Positions 6,778 through 15,586 of a stretch of DNA of 21,177 bases are shown here, piece by piece. How positions within the stretch are numbered: position 1 is the stretch's first letter; every line of letters starts with the position of its first letter. The position numbers and the translations under genes are program-made. This stretch comes from an uncultured Eubacteriales bacterium (GTDB lineage Bacteria > Bacillota > Clostridia > Christensenellales > UBA1242). A model generated the notes under the pieces. The model was not told the origin of the DNA. It searched no databases and worked only from the letters and a program-made list of their open reading frames with translations. The stretch covers positions 1 through 21,177 of the forward strand of contig CAJKVX010000010.1 in assembly GCA_905203455.1 (NCBI GenBank). Reading direction: 5' to 3'.

Positions 6778-7635
6778 TTAATCTTCAAGTAAGTATGTTT
6801 TTATTTTTAGGTAATGGTTAAATGCTTGACAAATTCCCAAAACTTTTCCGCCCGAAGTTTTAACTAGAAGTTCTCCATCAACCGCATTTTTTAAAAACAC
6901 CATTTTGCCACTTTTTAAATCTTCTTCATCTTTTTTTGAAACAGTTATAACCTTTAAACCTTTTAATGCATTTTCAACAGGTTCAATGAAATTTGAAATA
7001 TTATCTTCATTTAACTGGTTTAAATCCACACTGTGCTCAATATCAAAAACACCTGACTTTATTCTTAAAATTGAAGTTGTTGTTGCACAAGTGTTAAGGC
7101 TAAGTGCAACATCTCTTACAATGCTTCTAACATAAGTTCCTGCGGTGCAATGAATGTAGAACTCTGCTTCATTATTATCATAACTTAAAAGTTTCATATC
7201 ATAAATTTCAATTTGTTTCGGGTTTAAATTGAACATTTTACCCTGCCTTGCAAGTTCATATGCCCTTATTCCATTTACTTTTTTTGCAGAAAACAATGGT
7301 GGAAGTTGCATTTGAACTTTAACAAGTTCACTAACAACACTTTCAATTTCAGCCTTTGAAGGGATTATTTGTGATGTTTTTATAACACTACCTGCCAAAT
7401 CAAGAGTATCAGTTTCATACCCAAATTTGGCCTTTGCAATATACACTTTGTCTTTATTTAAAAAATACTGAAACAGTCTTGTTGCCTTTCCAACAGCAAT
7501 GGGCAAAACCCCACTTGCAAGCGGGTCAAGAGTTCCTAAATGCCCAACTTTGCAATGTGTTAGCCTTTTTATTTTTGAAACAACCCTGCTAGATGTCATG
7601 CCCTTTGGTTTACAAACATTTAAAAAACCAATCAT
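6778..7635 (-). CDS. truB: tRNA pseudouridine(55) synthase TruB
   Basis: Isomerises U55 of the T-loop in tRNAs. The 285 residues begin with the family motif LNVCKPKGMTSS and contain the catalytic block VGHLGTLDPLASGVLP, with Asp37 as the nucleophile. FSAKKVNGIRAYELAR and GTYVRSIVRDVA follow. The C-terminal domain is short. Start ATG overlaps the nrnA stop by one base (TAATG), so translation is probably coupled. In many Firmicutes ribF follows truB; here an Nfo-like gene does. Confidence 0.95.
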   Translation of the reverse strand: MIGFLNVCKPKGMTSSRVVSKIKRLTHCKVGHLGTLDPLASGVLPIAVGKATRLFQYFLNKDKVYIAKAKFGYETDTLDLAGSVIKTSQIIPSKAEIESVVSELVKVQMQLPPLFSAKKVNGIRAYELARQGKMFNLNPKQIEIYDMKLLSYDNNEAEFYIHCTAGTYVRSIVRDVALSLNTCATTTSILRIKSGVFDIEHSVDLNQLNEDNISNFIEPVENALKGLKVITVSKKDEEDLKSGKMVFLKNAVDGELLVKTSGGKVLGICQAFNHYLKIKTYLLED

Positions 7636-8579
7636 TAAAAATTCACCACTTTTTTTATTTTATTTATAACAGTTTCTAAATTATCATAAATTCTGCAACC
7701 TGACGCATTTACATGCCCGCCACCACCAAACACCTCTGCAAACTTACTGCAATCAATTTGCCCTTTTGACCTAAAAGAAACATAACAAACTCCTTGTTCT
7801 GCCTCTGTTATCATAACAAGAACCTTAACACTTTGTATTGACAGCCCAATTTCAATTAAAGACTTTGTGTCAGCCAAATCAACATTGCACTGCTTTAAAT
7901 CTTCAAGACTTACTGGAATTAAGGCAAATTCATCATTATTGAAAAATTTAACCTTAGGGTAAATAATCTTTTTTAACTTAAAAATGTTCATTGAATTACT
8001 TGAAAATAACCTTTCAGTTAAATAACTTATTGAAAGGTTAGATTTATCAAGTAAATCTGCCACCTTTCTTAATGTGTTTGAAGTTGTGGTGTTATATGAA
8101 AGGTTTCCTGTGTCAGTTAAAATTCCAACAAGCAAGTTTAAAGCAATTTCAGGTGTTATGCTTTTATTAGCCTGAACCATTAAATCAAGAATAACCTCAC
8201 AGGTTGAAGAATATTGTTTTATAACATAATTGTAGTCTGCAAACATTTTATTATCTTGATGATGGTCAATCTGCATTACCTTATTAAATTTAGAAAGTTT
8301 AAATTTTTTGCTTCCAATTCTGTCTTTATCATTACAATCAGCAACAAGTGCTAAATCACCACTATAAAAACAATTATTGTTAATTGCCCCAATGTCAGGC
8401 AACCACATAAGATTTGCTGGAAGCACACTGTCAATGCTTACGCACACTTCCTTTCCTAAGTTTTTACAATAACAAAACAGTGCAAGAGCCGACCCCACAC
8501 CATCACCATCAACATTAATGTGTGAAAAAATGGTAATCTTCTTTGCACTGTCTATGTGTTTTAAAATGTTTTCTTGCAT
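7635..8579 (-). CDS. nrnA: DHH/DHHA1 phosphoesterase, NrnA-like (nanoRNase / pAp phosphatase)
   Basis: Members degrade 2-5 nt RNAs and dephosphorylate 3'-phosphoadenosine 5'-phosphate, using two Mn ions. The 314 residues show the DHH motifs: HINVDGDGVGSAL (I), ADCNDKDRIG (II), MQIDHHQDN (III, the DHH) and LTDTGNLSY (IV). The C-terminal DHHA1 domain has FGGGGHVNASGC, which grips substrate. The ATG directly abuts the rbfA stop (TAAATG). The rbfA-nrnA-truB order is the usual one in Clostridia. Confidence 0.92.
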   Translation of the reverse strand: MQENILKHIDSAKKITIFSHINVDGDGVGSALALFCYCKNLGKEVCVSIDSVLPANLMWLPDIGAINNNCFYSGDLALVADCNDKDRIGSKKFKLSKFNKVMQIDHHQDNKMFADYNYVIKQYSSTCEVILDLMVQANKSITPEIALNLLVGILTDTGNLSYNTTTSNTLRKVADLLDKSNLSISYLTERLFSSNSMNIFKLKKIIYPKVKFFNNDEFALIPVSLEDLKQCNVDLADTKSLIEIGLSIQSVKVLVMITEAEQGVCYVSFRSKGQIDCSKFAEVFGGGGHVNASGCRIYDNLETVINKIKKVVNF

Positions 8580-8936
8580 TTATTTCCCCTTGTTTATTTG
8601 CTTTAAAAGTTTGTTAATGTTGTCACTATAATCTTGTGAATTGTCTAACAAAAACACCAAATCTGGCACAACACGCAACTTAACACCACTTGCAAGTTCA
8701 TGCCTGATAAAGCCCTTTGCATTGTCTAAAATTGCCATAACTCTGTCTTTCTTATTCTTATCACCCAAAATGCTAACATAAACTTTTGCAACATAAAGGT
8801 CAGCAGATGTGTCAACACTTGAAATTGTAATGATAATATTTTCAAGTTCAGGGTTATTTAATTTTTCTGAAATGATATTGCTTATTTCTTTTTGAATTTC
8901 AGAATTAATTTTTGCAAGTCTAACATTTTTTGCCAT
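8580..8936 (-). CDS. rbfA: Ribosome-binding factor A
   Basis: Assembly factor for the 30S subunit that acts on the 5' region of 16S rRNA during cold adaptation and maturation. At 118 residues it has normal length and the KH-like layout: an N-terminal helix (IQKEISNIISEKL), then IIITISSVDTSADLYVAKVYVSILGD, then GFIRHELASGVKLRVVPDLVFLLDNS. AAAGGAG lies 6-7 nt before the ATG. It begins 11 nt after infB. Confidence 0.94.
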   Translation of the reverse strand: MAKNVRLAKINSEIQKEISNIISEKLNNPELENIIITISSVDTSADLYVAKVYVSILGDKNKKDRVMAILDNAKGFIRHELASGVKLRVVPDLVFLLDNSQDYSDNINKLLKQINKGK

Positions 8937-8947
8937 TATTTGCTCCT

Positions 8948-11371
8948 TTAAATTCTTTCAAGTGAATATGCCTCAATCACATCTCCAACTTCAATTGCAG
9001 AAAAGTTTTCAAATGTAACACCAAAATCAAAACCTGAAAGAACTTCTTTAACTTCATTCTTCTCTCTTTGCAGTGAGTTAACATTGCCTTCAAAAACAAG
9101 TTTATCTTTCCTAAAAATTCTAACCTTGCTTTGCTTGGTTATTTTTCCATCAATCATATGTGAACCTGCAATCATCCCAACCTTGCTTGCTTTAAACAAT
9201 TGCCTTATTTCAGCATGCCCTGTAACAACTTCCCTAAACTTAGGGGTTTTTAACTTTTCAATTTCACTGGTTACAAAGTCTGTTGCTTCATAAATAATTT
9301 TAAAGAATTTTATTTCAACTTTGTATTTTTCAGCAAGAAGTTTTGCCTTGAAATCTGGTTTTACATTAAACCCAATTATAACAGCATTTGACGCTTGGGC
9401 AAGCATAACATCATTTTCATTAATAGCCCCAACACCACCATGAATGCATCTAACTTTAACTTCTTCATTAGCAATGTCGCCAAGAATTTGTTTAAGCGCT
9501 TCAACTGAGCCCGCAACATCACCTTTAATTATAACATTATAGTCTTTAAAATTGCTTTCAGTAATTTTATCCATCAAGGCATCAACCGAAATGTCAGCCT
9601 TTTTAATTAGCCCCATTCTTTCCTTCTCAATTCTTTCAGCAAGCACTTGTTTGCTTAACTTTTCATCAACAACAAACAACGAATCGCCTGCATTTGGAAC
9701 ACCTGCAAGCCCCAAAATTGAAACAGGAATTGATGGCCCTGCACTTTTAATTTGAACGCCTTTGTCATCAACCATTGCACGCACCTTTCCTGAACAGGTT
9801 CCCGCAATAACATAATCGCCAACTTTAAGCGTGCCATTTTGAACAAGAACAGTTGCAACTGAACCTTTGCCTTTGTCAAGTTTTGCTTCAATTATTGAGC
9901 CACTTGCTTGCCTGTTAGGGTTGGCTTTTAAATTTAAATATTCTGCCACAAACAAAATCATTTCTAAAAGTTTGTCTATGTTTTCGCCTGTTTTTGCAGA
10001 AATAGGAATCATAATTGCGTCTCCGCCCCATTCTTCAGGAACAACACCATGTTCAGTTAACTGCTGTTTAATTCTTTCAACATTAGCAGTTGGAACATCA
10101 ATTTTGTTGATTGCAACAATCATTGGCACCTTTGCTTCTTTAATGTAATTTATTGCTTCAATGGTTTGTGGCATAACCCCATCATCTGCCGCAACCACCA
10201 AAATTGCAATGTCAGTTAAGTTTGCCCCTCTTTTTCTCATGGCAGCAAAAGCCGCATGCCCTGGGGTGTCAATAAAGGTAATGGTTTGGTTGTTAACCTT
10301 AATTGTGTAAGCCCCAATGTGTTGGGTTATTCCACCAGCCTCACCAGCCGAAACATTGGTTTTTCTAATTCTGTCAAGCAATGAAGTTTTACCATGGTCA
10401 ACATGCCCCATAACAGTTATAACTGGTGGACGCCTTTTCAAATCTTCTTCCTTTTCATTGCTTGCATTGTGAAGTTCAGCCATTTGTTCTTCAAAGGTTT
10501 TTTCATGCTTCTTTTCAAGCGTTACGCCCAGTTCATTTGCAATAAGTTCGGCAGAATCAAAATCAATATTGCTGTTAATGTTTACAATCATTCCAAGCAT
10601 TAAGAACTTGCTCATAATTTCACTAACTGGTCTTCCAATTTTTTCGGCAAGAAGTTTAACTGTTAAATTATCTGTTGTTATAACAGCATGGTCAATTTTA
10701 GGGGCAACAACTTTTGTTTGCTCTTTGGTTTTTTTAGATTTGCGTTTTGACCCAACATAATCTTCATCAATAAGAGAAGCGTCTTCAACATAACCACGCA
10801 TAACAAGCGCTTTTTTATTCATTGATTTTTTATCTTCAACATGCTCAAAAGTTTTCTTTTTAGGTGAATGGCTAATATCTTTTTTAACTAATGTTGAGGC
10901 ATCAAATGTTTCAGTTGGCCTTATTTTTAAACCACCAGCAGGTTTAGGTTTTTGCACACTAACAGGCTTTGCCCCTTGTTTATTTTGAAATTTCTGTGCA
11001 CCAGTTCCAAAAGAATTTTGCCCTTTTTGTTTTGCCACAAAAGGCTTTTGCTCTTGCTTGTTTGAAAACACTCTTGTTTGAGTTTTTCCGTTTTGTGCAG
11101 GTTTTTCTGGCTTTTGCTCAGTTTGTTGCTTTTGCTTTGGTTGCAAAGTTCCTTTCTTGGCGGTTTCATTAACTTTTTCGCTAATTGCTTGAAATTCTTT
11201 TTCTTGCAATGATTTTTGTTGTGCACGCAAAGAACCAAGCACTTGCTCTAACCTTGCCCTTGCTCTTTTAATGTTTGCAATAAAACTTGGAACATCGTTA
11301 TTTTTCAAATGCTCCTGAACTGTTTTAATATTACTAAGTGACATTTTTTCTTTATTTTCTAAATTACTCAA
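8948..11371 (-). CDS. infB: Translation initiation factor IF-2
   Basis: GTPase that brings initiator tRNA to the 30S subunit and promotes 50S joining. The 807 residues start with a helical segment and a long Lys/Gln-rich, low-complexity region (about 45-220). An IF2-N module follows at about 235-285 (LAEKIGRPVSEIMSKFLMLG), then the GTPase domain: G1 GHVDHGKT at 322-329, G2 GGIT 346-349, G3 DTPGH 368-372, G4 NKID 422-425 and G5 SAK 458-460. Domains II, III and the tRNA-binding C-domain end it. The proposed start is TTG at 11371 with GGGGG 7 nt upstream (11379-11383). The ATG at 11344, nine codons in, has a poorer binding site. Confidence 0.96.
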   Translation of the reverse strand: MSNLENKEKMSLSNIKTVQEHLKNNDVPSFIANIKRARARLEQVLGSLRAQQKSLQEKEFQAISEKVNETAKKGTLQPKQKQQTEQKPEKPAQNGKTQTRVFSNKQEQKPFVAKQKGQNSFGTGAQKFQNKQGAKPVSVQKPKPAGGLKIRPTETFDASTLVKKDISHSPKKKTFEHVEDKKSMNKKALVMRGYVEDASLIDEDYVGSKRKSKKTKEQTKVVAPKIDHAVITTDNLTVKLLAEKIGRPVSEIMSKFLMLGMIVNINSNIDFDSAELIANELGVTLEKKHEKTFEEQMAELHNASNEKEEDLKRRPPVITVMGHVDHGKTSLLDRIRKTNVSAGEAGGITQHIGAYTIKVNNQTITFIDTPGHAAFAAMRKRGANLTDIAILVVAADDGVMPQTIEAINYIKEAKVPMIVAINKIDVPTANVERIKQQLTEHGVVPEEWGGDAIMIPISAKTGENIDKLLEMILFVAEYLNLKANPNRQASGSIIEAKLDKGKGSVATVLVQNGTLKVGDYVIAGTCSGKVRAMVDDKGVQIKSAGPSIPVSILGLAGVPNAGDSLFVVDEKLSKQVLAERIEKERMGLIKKADISVDALMDKITESNFKDYNVIIKGDVAGSVEALKQILGDIANEEVKVRCIHGGVGAINENDVMLAQASNAVIIGFNVKPDFKAKLLAEKYKVEIKFFKIIYEATDFVTSEIEKLKTPKFREVVTGHAEIRQLFKASKVGMIAGSHMIDGKITKQSKVRIFRKDKLVFEGNVNSLQREKNEVKEVLSGFDFGVTFENFSAIEVGDVIEAYSLERI

Positions 11372-11396
11372 TTTTTTACCCCCGAGAACCCTTTTG

Positions 11397-11675
11397 TTAT
11401 AAATTTTGCTTTATTGTATTTGCAAGTTCGGCATTGGTTATTGCAAAAGCCTTAATGTTTTGGCTTAAAACACCCTCAAACTCTTCGCTGGTTTCAACAA
11501 TTTTATCATCACCAAATTTAGCAAACAATTTGTTTTTTGAATTTGAAGATAAATCGCTTGAAACAATAATAAGTTTTATGTTTTTGTTTTTCAAAATATT
11601 GTCAACCCCAAAAACGCATGAGCCACTTTTTTTTGAAAGGTTAATAAAGGTTTCTATCTTCTTTTTATTCAACAA
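11397..11675 (-). CDS. ylxQ: L7Ae-like RNA-binding protein YlxQ
   Basis: A 92-residue member of the L7Ae/L30e family that usually sits between ylxR and infB. Visible features are FINLSKKSGSCVFGVDNILKN, KLIIVSSDLSSNSKNKL and the C-terminal AFAITNAELANTI. The family binds kink-turn-like RNA, but the exact partner is not established. The start is TTG: two in tandem at 11675 and 11672, inside the last codons of ylxR. AAAGGAG is 4 nt from the first and 7 nt from the second, so the second may be used (91 residues). Confidence 0.85.
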   Translation of the reverse strand: MLNKKKIETFINLSKKSGSCVFGVDNILKNKNIKLIIVSSDLSSNSKNKLFAKFGDDKIVETSEEFEGVLSQNIKAFAITNAELANTIKQNL

Positions 11676-11931
11676 TATTCTCCTTTAAGTTTAAGTAAAC
11701 CTCATCAGCAATGTTTGTGCTAAACGCCCTGTTCAACGCCTTTGTTTTAATGGCCTTTAAAATGCAAGTGTTATCATTGCAAACATAAGCACCTCTGCCT
11801 GCAAGTTTGTTGGTTTTATCAAGCACAACCGAACCATCAGCAGTTTTAACAAACCTTATTAAACTTGATTTATCTTTCATTTGCCTGCACGCAACACACA
11901 TTCTTTGTGGCGATTTTTTTTCTGGTTTCAT
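11665..11931 (-). CDS. rnpM: RNase P modulator RnpM (YlxR)
   Basis: An 88-residue YlxR-fold protein. The signature is clear: RMCVACRQMKDKSSLIRFVKT at the N-terminus and GRGAYVCNDNTCILKAIKTKALNRAF in the second half, with two CxxC-like cysteine pairs. Work on the B. subtilis and clostridial proteins links YlxR to the RNA subunit of RNase P, hence rnpM; the older name is ylxR. GGAG lies 5 nt before the ATG, and the gene starts 9 nt after nusA. Its 3' end overlaps ylxQ by 11 nt. Confidence 0.92.
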   Translation of the reverse strand: MKPEKKSPQRMCVACRQMKDKSSLIRFVKTADGSVVLDKTNKLAGRGAYVCNDNTCILKAIKTKALNRAFSTNIADEVYLNLKENIVE

Positions 11932-11940
11932 TTTATCTCC

Positions 11941-13065
11941 TTAATCATCAAGGTCAACAAAAAGTGAATCTGCATCACTAACATCAGTTGAAATTTCAGT
12001 TTGGTTTTCACCCTGTTCACTTTCCTTGCTGGCACTTTCACTTTTAACATCAATTTTCCAATTGGTAAGTTTTGCTGCAAGCCTAACATTTTGACCATTT
12101 TTGCCAATTGCAAGAGACAACTTATCATCAGGAACAACAACCTTTGATGTTTTTAAAACTTCATCAATTTCAACGCTGATAACTTTTGCTGGGCTGAGTG
12201 CGCGCGCAATATATTCAAATGGGTCTTCTGACCAAATGATAATATCAACTTTTTCACCGTTAAGTTCGTTTACAATTGCATTCACTCTTACCCCGCGGTT
12301 ACCAACACAAGCCCCAAGCGCATCAACATTAGGGTCGTTGCTTGCAATCGCAATTTTAGTTCTGTAACCCGCTTCACGAACAAGGCTTTTAATCTCAACA
12401 ATTCCTGATGCAATTTCAGGAACTTCAGCCTCAAAAAGTTTTTTAACAAACCCAGTGTTGCTTCTTGTTACAATTGCCTGAACCCCTCTTGCAGTTTCCC
12501 TTAATTTTTTAATGTAAACCTTAATTCTCGCACCAATGTTATATTTTTCATTAGGAATTTGGTCATTTTCCATCATAACGCCTTCAATTGTTGTGCCTGA
12601 AAGTTCAACATAAACAATGCCGTTATCTACCCTTCTTATTGTTCCGTTAATTAAAGTGTCAACCTTGCCTTCAAGCGCACCAAATGCAATGCTTCTTTCG
12701 GCTTCCCTTAATTTTTGAATAATAACCTGTTTTGCGGTGCCCGCTGCAATTCTTCCAAAATCTTTAGGGGTTATTTCTTCACTTATTGTGTCACCAACCT
12801 TAGCGCCCTTTTTAATCTTCTGTGCTTCTTGAAGTGAAATTTGAGTGTCAGGGTCAGTAACTTCACTAGCAATAGTTTTGTAAGCAATAACTTTAATTGT
12901 GTTTTTTTCAGGGTTAAGTTTAACCTCAACGCTTTTTGCTTCACCAAAATTTTTCTTATATGCCGCAACAAGTGCTGCCTCAAGAGTTTCAATAAAAAAC
13001 TCCTTTTTAATTCCTTTTTGTGCTTCTAGTTCATCAAGTGCTAGAAAAAAATCTTTGTTTACCAC
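11941..13065 (-). CDS. nusA: Transcription termination/antitermination factor NusA
   Basis: RNA polymerase-binding factor for pausing, termination and antitermination. The 374 residues contain the RNAP-binding N-terminal domain (about 1-125), an S1 domain (about 133-200, LEGKVDTLINGTIRRVDNG), KH1 with GACVGNRGVRV, and KH2 with LAIGKNGQNVRLAAKL. A short acidic tail (about 345-374) follows; there are no C-terminal acidic repeats of the proteobacterial type, as usual in Firmicutes. The start is GTG at 13065, placed by AAGGAG 7 nt upstream. It lies 11 nt after rimP. Confidence 0.96.
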   Translation of the reverse strand: MVNKDFFLALDELEAQKGIKKEFFIETLEAALVAAYKKNFGEAKSVEVKLNPEKNTIKVIAYKTIASEVTDPDTQISLQEAQKIKKGAKVGDTISEEITPKDFGRIAAGTAKQVIIQKLREAERSIAFGALEGKVDTLINGTIRRVDNGIVYVELSGTTIEGVMMENDQIPNEKYNIGARIKVYIKKLRETARGVQAIVTRSNTGFVKKLFEAEVPEIASGIVEIKSLVREAGYRTKIAIASNDPNVDALGACVGNRGVRVNAIVNELNGEKVDIIIWSEDPFEYIARALSPAKVISVEIDEVLKTSKVVVPDDKLSLAIGKNGQNVRLAAKLTNWKIDVKSESASKESEQGENQTEISTDVSDADSLFVDLDD

Positions 13066-13076
13066 TGTTTCTCTCC

Positions 13077-13538
13077 TTAAAAATCAATATATTTGTTTAA
13101 TTTTGAAATATTATCTCTTGCAATTGTAAGTGGCTTGTTATCCACAACCAATGTTATCTCTGTTTCGTTAAAGTCTGATAAAATTCCATCAAAATGCTTT
13201 CTTGTTCCAATTTTTGCATAAGTGCTTGCTTCAAGATGCTCCCCAAGGTTTCTTTTAAGGTCTTCATCTGTTTTAATTGGTCTGTCAAGCCCTGGTGAAG
13301 AAACATTCAAAATGTAATGCTCTCCTTGTGTTGGGTCAAGTTCATCAAGCGGAGCATCAATTGCCTCATGCACCAAAACGCAATCATCAAGGCTAATCCC
13401 GCCCTTTTTATCAATAAACACCGTTAAGTTGTTTCCATCATTTTTCTTTACAAACTCAACATCAACAACATCATAACCCAAGTTTTCAATAACAGGCGTT
13501 AAAAATTCTTTAACCTTATTTGCAATATTTTCTTTCAT
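13077..13538 (-). CDS. rimP: Ribosome maturation factor RimP
   Basis: Acts early in 30S subunit assembly. The 153 residues hold the family blocks GYDVVDVEFVKKNDGNNLTVFIDKKGGISLDDC and YILNVSSPGLDRPIKTDEDLKR, plus a C-terminal SH3-like domain (LVVDNKPLTIARDNISKLNK). ATG at 13538 has AAGGAG at 7 nt spacing. It is the first gene of the operon, about 70 nt after a predicted start site with a hairpin in the leader. In many Firmicutes polC lies directly upstream; here a 2-gene island separates rimP from the polC-like gene. Confidence 0.94.
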   Translation of the reverse strand: MKENIANKVKEFLTPVIENLGYDVVDVEFVKKNDGNNLTVFIDKKGGISLDDCVLVHEAIDAPLDELDPTQGEHYILNVSSPGLDRPIKTDEDLKRNLGEHLEASTYAKIGTRKHFDGILSDFNETEITLVVDNKPLTIARDNISKLNKYIDF

Positions 13539-13569
13539 GCATTCACTCCTTCACTTTTTCAAAAATTTA

Positions 13570-13590
13570 GGAGAGACTGTTTGTCTCTCC
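13570..13590 (-). promoter_or_regulatory. Hairpin in the rimP operon leader (attenuator or terminator)
   Basis: A perfect 8-bp stem, GGAGAGAC (13570-13577) with GTCTCTCC (13583-13590), and a 5-nt loop. On the minus strand it is followed by TAAATTTTTG, a weak U tract. It lies after the predicted rimP promoter, so it would be transcribed in that leader, about 30 nt before the ATG. It may also end transcripts of the repeat-protein gene upstream. Confidence 0.6.
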
Positions 13591-13615
13591 CAAAGCAAAG
13601 CATAATAACAATTTT

Positions 13616-13644
13616 ATTATATCCTAATTATGCCCACATTGCAA
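13616..13644 (-). promoter_or_regulatory. Sigma-A-type promoter of the rimP-nusA-infB operon
   Basis: Minus strand TTGCAA (13639-13644), a 17-nt spacer, then a perfect TATAAT (13616-13621). It lies between the stop of the repeat-protein gene (13663) and rimP. Transcription would start near 13609, giving a leader of about 70 nt. Confidence 0.75.
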
Positions 13645-13662
13645 GCATTTTATCATATTTTT

Positions 13663-15555
13663 TTAAACTTGTCCGCGTTCTTGACCACAAATGGTGCATT
13701 TTTCATGATTTTGCCCAATTGAAACCCAATTATGTTCGCCTGATTGCTCAGTTTTTGTTTCATGGCACACAGAACACTCATAATAATTGGTACTAATACA
13801 TCCATCTTGAAGAAAACCTGTATGATCCCACTTATGACCAGTTGGACCTGTAGTAGAAATTGTAATCTCTTCCCCACAATTAATACAATTATAATAGTAT
13901 CTACCCCCTTCTGTGCAAGTTGGTTGAATTATTATTTCTTTTCCACCACTTTCATGCCCATGAGCAGGAAGGTCATCAACTTTAACATGTGCCCAACAAC
14001 CAGGTCTTTGGCAAACATAATATGTCCACCCAGGCTCTGTGCAAGTTGCAGGATTTTCTAATAAACCTTGAGAAAAATCACGCACATGCCCCAGTGCAGC
14101 AATTGAATATTCTTGTGTTTCATCACACCTTGAACACTTGCGTTTGCCTATGCCTGCTTCTTCGCAAGTTGCAGGTTTTGTGTCTTCATCTTCAATTTCT
14201 ATTTCAAATTCATGGCCAAGGGCGTCAATTTGTGTTACTTCAGTTTTGGCATCGCACCTTGAACAATGTTTTGATTTGCTTCCTGCAGTTGTGCAGGTTG
14301 GTTCAAGGTCAGTTGTGAAGGTTGAACTGTAATTATGCCCCAAGGCGTTAATTAGTCTTGTTTGTTCATCATGACATCTTGAACATGTTTGTTTTTCTTC
14401 ACCAGTTTGTGTGCAAGTTGCAGGGGTAACATCTTGCCATTCGCCATATGAATGCTCACCAGTGGCAGCAATCACTGTTTGTTCGGTTGTTTCAGAACAT
14501 CTTGTGCAATGACGAGATTTAGAGCCATTATCAATGCAAGTTGCAGGAACATCAATTGTAAATTCATCTTCAAAATCATGCCCTAAGGCAGTGACTGGTT
14601 GGGTTTCCTCATGTCCACACCCTGAACGCTGACAAGTTCTTGTTTGCTCACCATTTTGTGTGCAGGTTGCAGGAATTGTTTCAACAAAATCTCCATAATC
14701 ATGCCCAAGTTCATTAATTGGGGTAACATCAGTTGTTGCGGTGCATCTTGAACAATGCCTTGACATACTTCCCTGTGTGGTGCAGGTTGGTTCAAGATCA
14801 GTTGTGAAAGTTTCTTCAAACAAATGTGAGGCAGGAATAATTTGAATGTTTTCAATATAGTCACATCCATCTCTTGTGCAATGGTTCGACTTTTGCCCAT
14901 CAGTTGTGCAAGTTTCTTCAAAATCTGTAACAAAAACACTGGTGTCAACCAAATGCCCAAGCGGTGGTTTAACATCTTGTTCTTCAATGTTATGACACGC
15001 AGAACATTCACGCTGCCAGGTCTCAGGCAAGGTGCAAGTGGCTTCATGCACAAGTGTAAGTTCGCCATAATCATGTTCGGCAAGTGGAATTGCCTCAACC
15101 TGTGTTTTAGCATCGCACCTTGAACAATGTCTTGACCTGCTTCCTTGTGTTGTGCAAGTTGAAGGTTGGTCAACTGTGAAATTCGTTTCAAAATCATGCC
15201 CAAGGGCACTAATTTGCCTTGTTACAGTTTTATTGCACATTGAACAAACAGCACTTTCAACACCAGTTTGAGTGCAGGTTGCAGGGGTTGTAACAACCCA
15301 ACTATCTGCTTCATGGTTTAATTTGGGCATTGTTCTGTGCTCAACATAACTGCACACTGTGCAAGTTCGGTGATACCTGCCTAACTCTTCACAGGTTGCA
15401 GGATTATCTTCAACCCAAATTGAAAAAGTGTGCTCAGCACAAACAATTGTTGGCTGTTCAGTTGAAATTACGCCTGTTGTAAACAAAATAAGCAATGTTA
15501 AGCCAATAACAAACACAAAACTGCCAACAAATGCTAAAACCCCTTTAATGTTCAT
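13663..15555 (-). CDS. Membrane-anchored or secreted Cys/His-repeat protein
   Basis: I recognise the type but not a named family; function is unknown. The 630 residues start with one hydrophobic helix (about 5-28, signal anchor or signal peptide). About 14 repeats of 35-45 residues then follow to the end. Each reads roughly ATCT-x-x-G-x5-C-x2-C (some C-x3-C), with a histidine at the end (often ALGHD/E), so three Cys and one His could bind zinc or form disulfides. Two repeat types alternate over much of the length. A last partial unit (KCTICG) closes it. There is no LPxTG or other anchor at the C-terminus. Start ATG at 15555 has GGGGGA 4-5 nt upstream; a TTG at 15567 overlapping that site is less likely. 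It has a strong promoter and is divergent from an XRE regulator. Confidence 0.8.
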   Translation of the reverse strand: MNIKGVLAFVGSFVFVIGLTLLILFTTGVISTEQPTIVCAEHTFSIWVEDNPATCEELGRYHRTCTVCSYVEHRTMPKLNHEADSWVVTTPATCTQTGVESAVCSMCNKTVTRQISALGHDFETNFTVDQPSTCTTQGSRSRHCSRCDAKTQVEAIPLAEHDYGELTLVHEATCTLPETWQRECSACHNIEEQDVKPPLGHLVDTSVFVTDFEETCTTDGQKSNHCTRDGCDYIENIQIIPASHLFEETFTTDLEPTCTTQGSMSRHCSRCTATTDVTPINELGHDYGDFVETIPATCTQNGEQTRTCQRSGCGHEETQPVTALGHDFEDEFTIDVPATCIDNGSKSRHCTRCSETTEQTVIAATGEHSYGEWQDVTPATCTQTGEEKQTCSRCHDEQTRLINALGHNYSSTFTTDLEPTCTTAGSKSKHCSRCDAKTEVTQIDALGHEFEIEIEDEDTKPATCEEAGIGKRKCSRCDETQEYSIAALGHVRDFSQGLLENPATCTEPGWTYYVCQRPGCWAHVKVDDLPAHGHESGGKEIIIQPTCTEGGRYYYNCINCGEEITISTTGPTGHKWDHTGFLQDGCISTNYYECSVCHETKTEQSGEHNWVSIGQNHEKCTICGQERGQV

Positions 15556-15586
15556 AAAATCCCCCAAATATTTTAATCTGCATTTT

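Noticed and set aside
11397..11675. The plus-strand open frame over ylxQ and infB start (11338-11688)
   Set aside because: It is a shadow of ylxQ, with no ribosome binding site and no recognisable product, whereas ylxQ matches a family and its usual position.
14583..15209. A 208-residue open frame on the minus strand inside the Cys/His-repeat gene
   Set aside because: It is the same repeats read in a shifted frame. It has no ribosome binding site, and the main frame has the repeat pattern and signal helix.
13990..15420. Regularly spaced direct repeats that might suggest a CRISPR array
   Set aside because: Repeats are imperfect, in frame with a long open reading frame, and explained by protein repeats. 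There are no unique spacers and no cas genes.
15429..15441. Palindrome TGTGCT-C-AGCACA, containing TGCTCA, inside the start of the repeat gene
   Set aside because: It codes for Cys-Ala-Glu-His, lies well past the promoter, and shares only six bases with the intergenic repeat. It could be a second operator but nothing else supports that.
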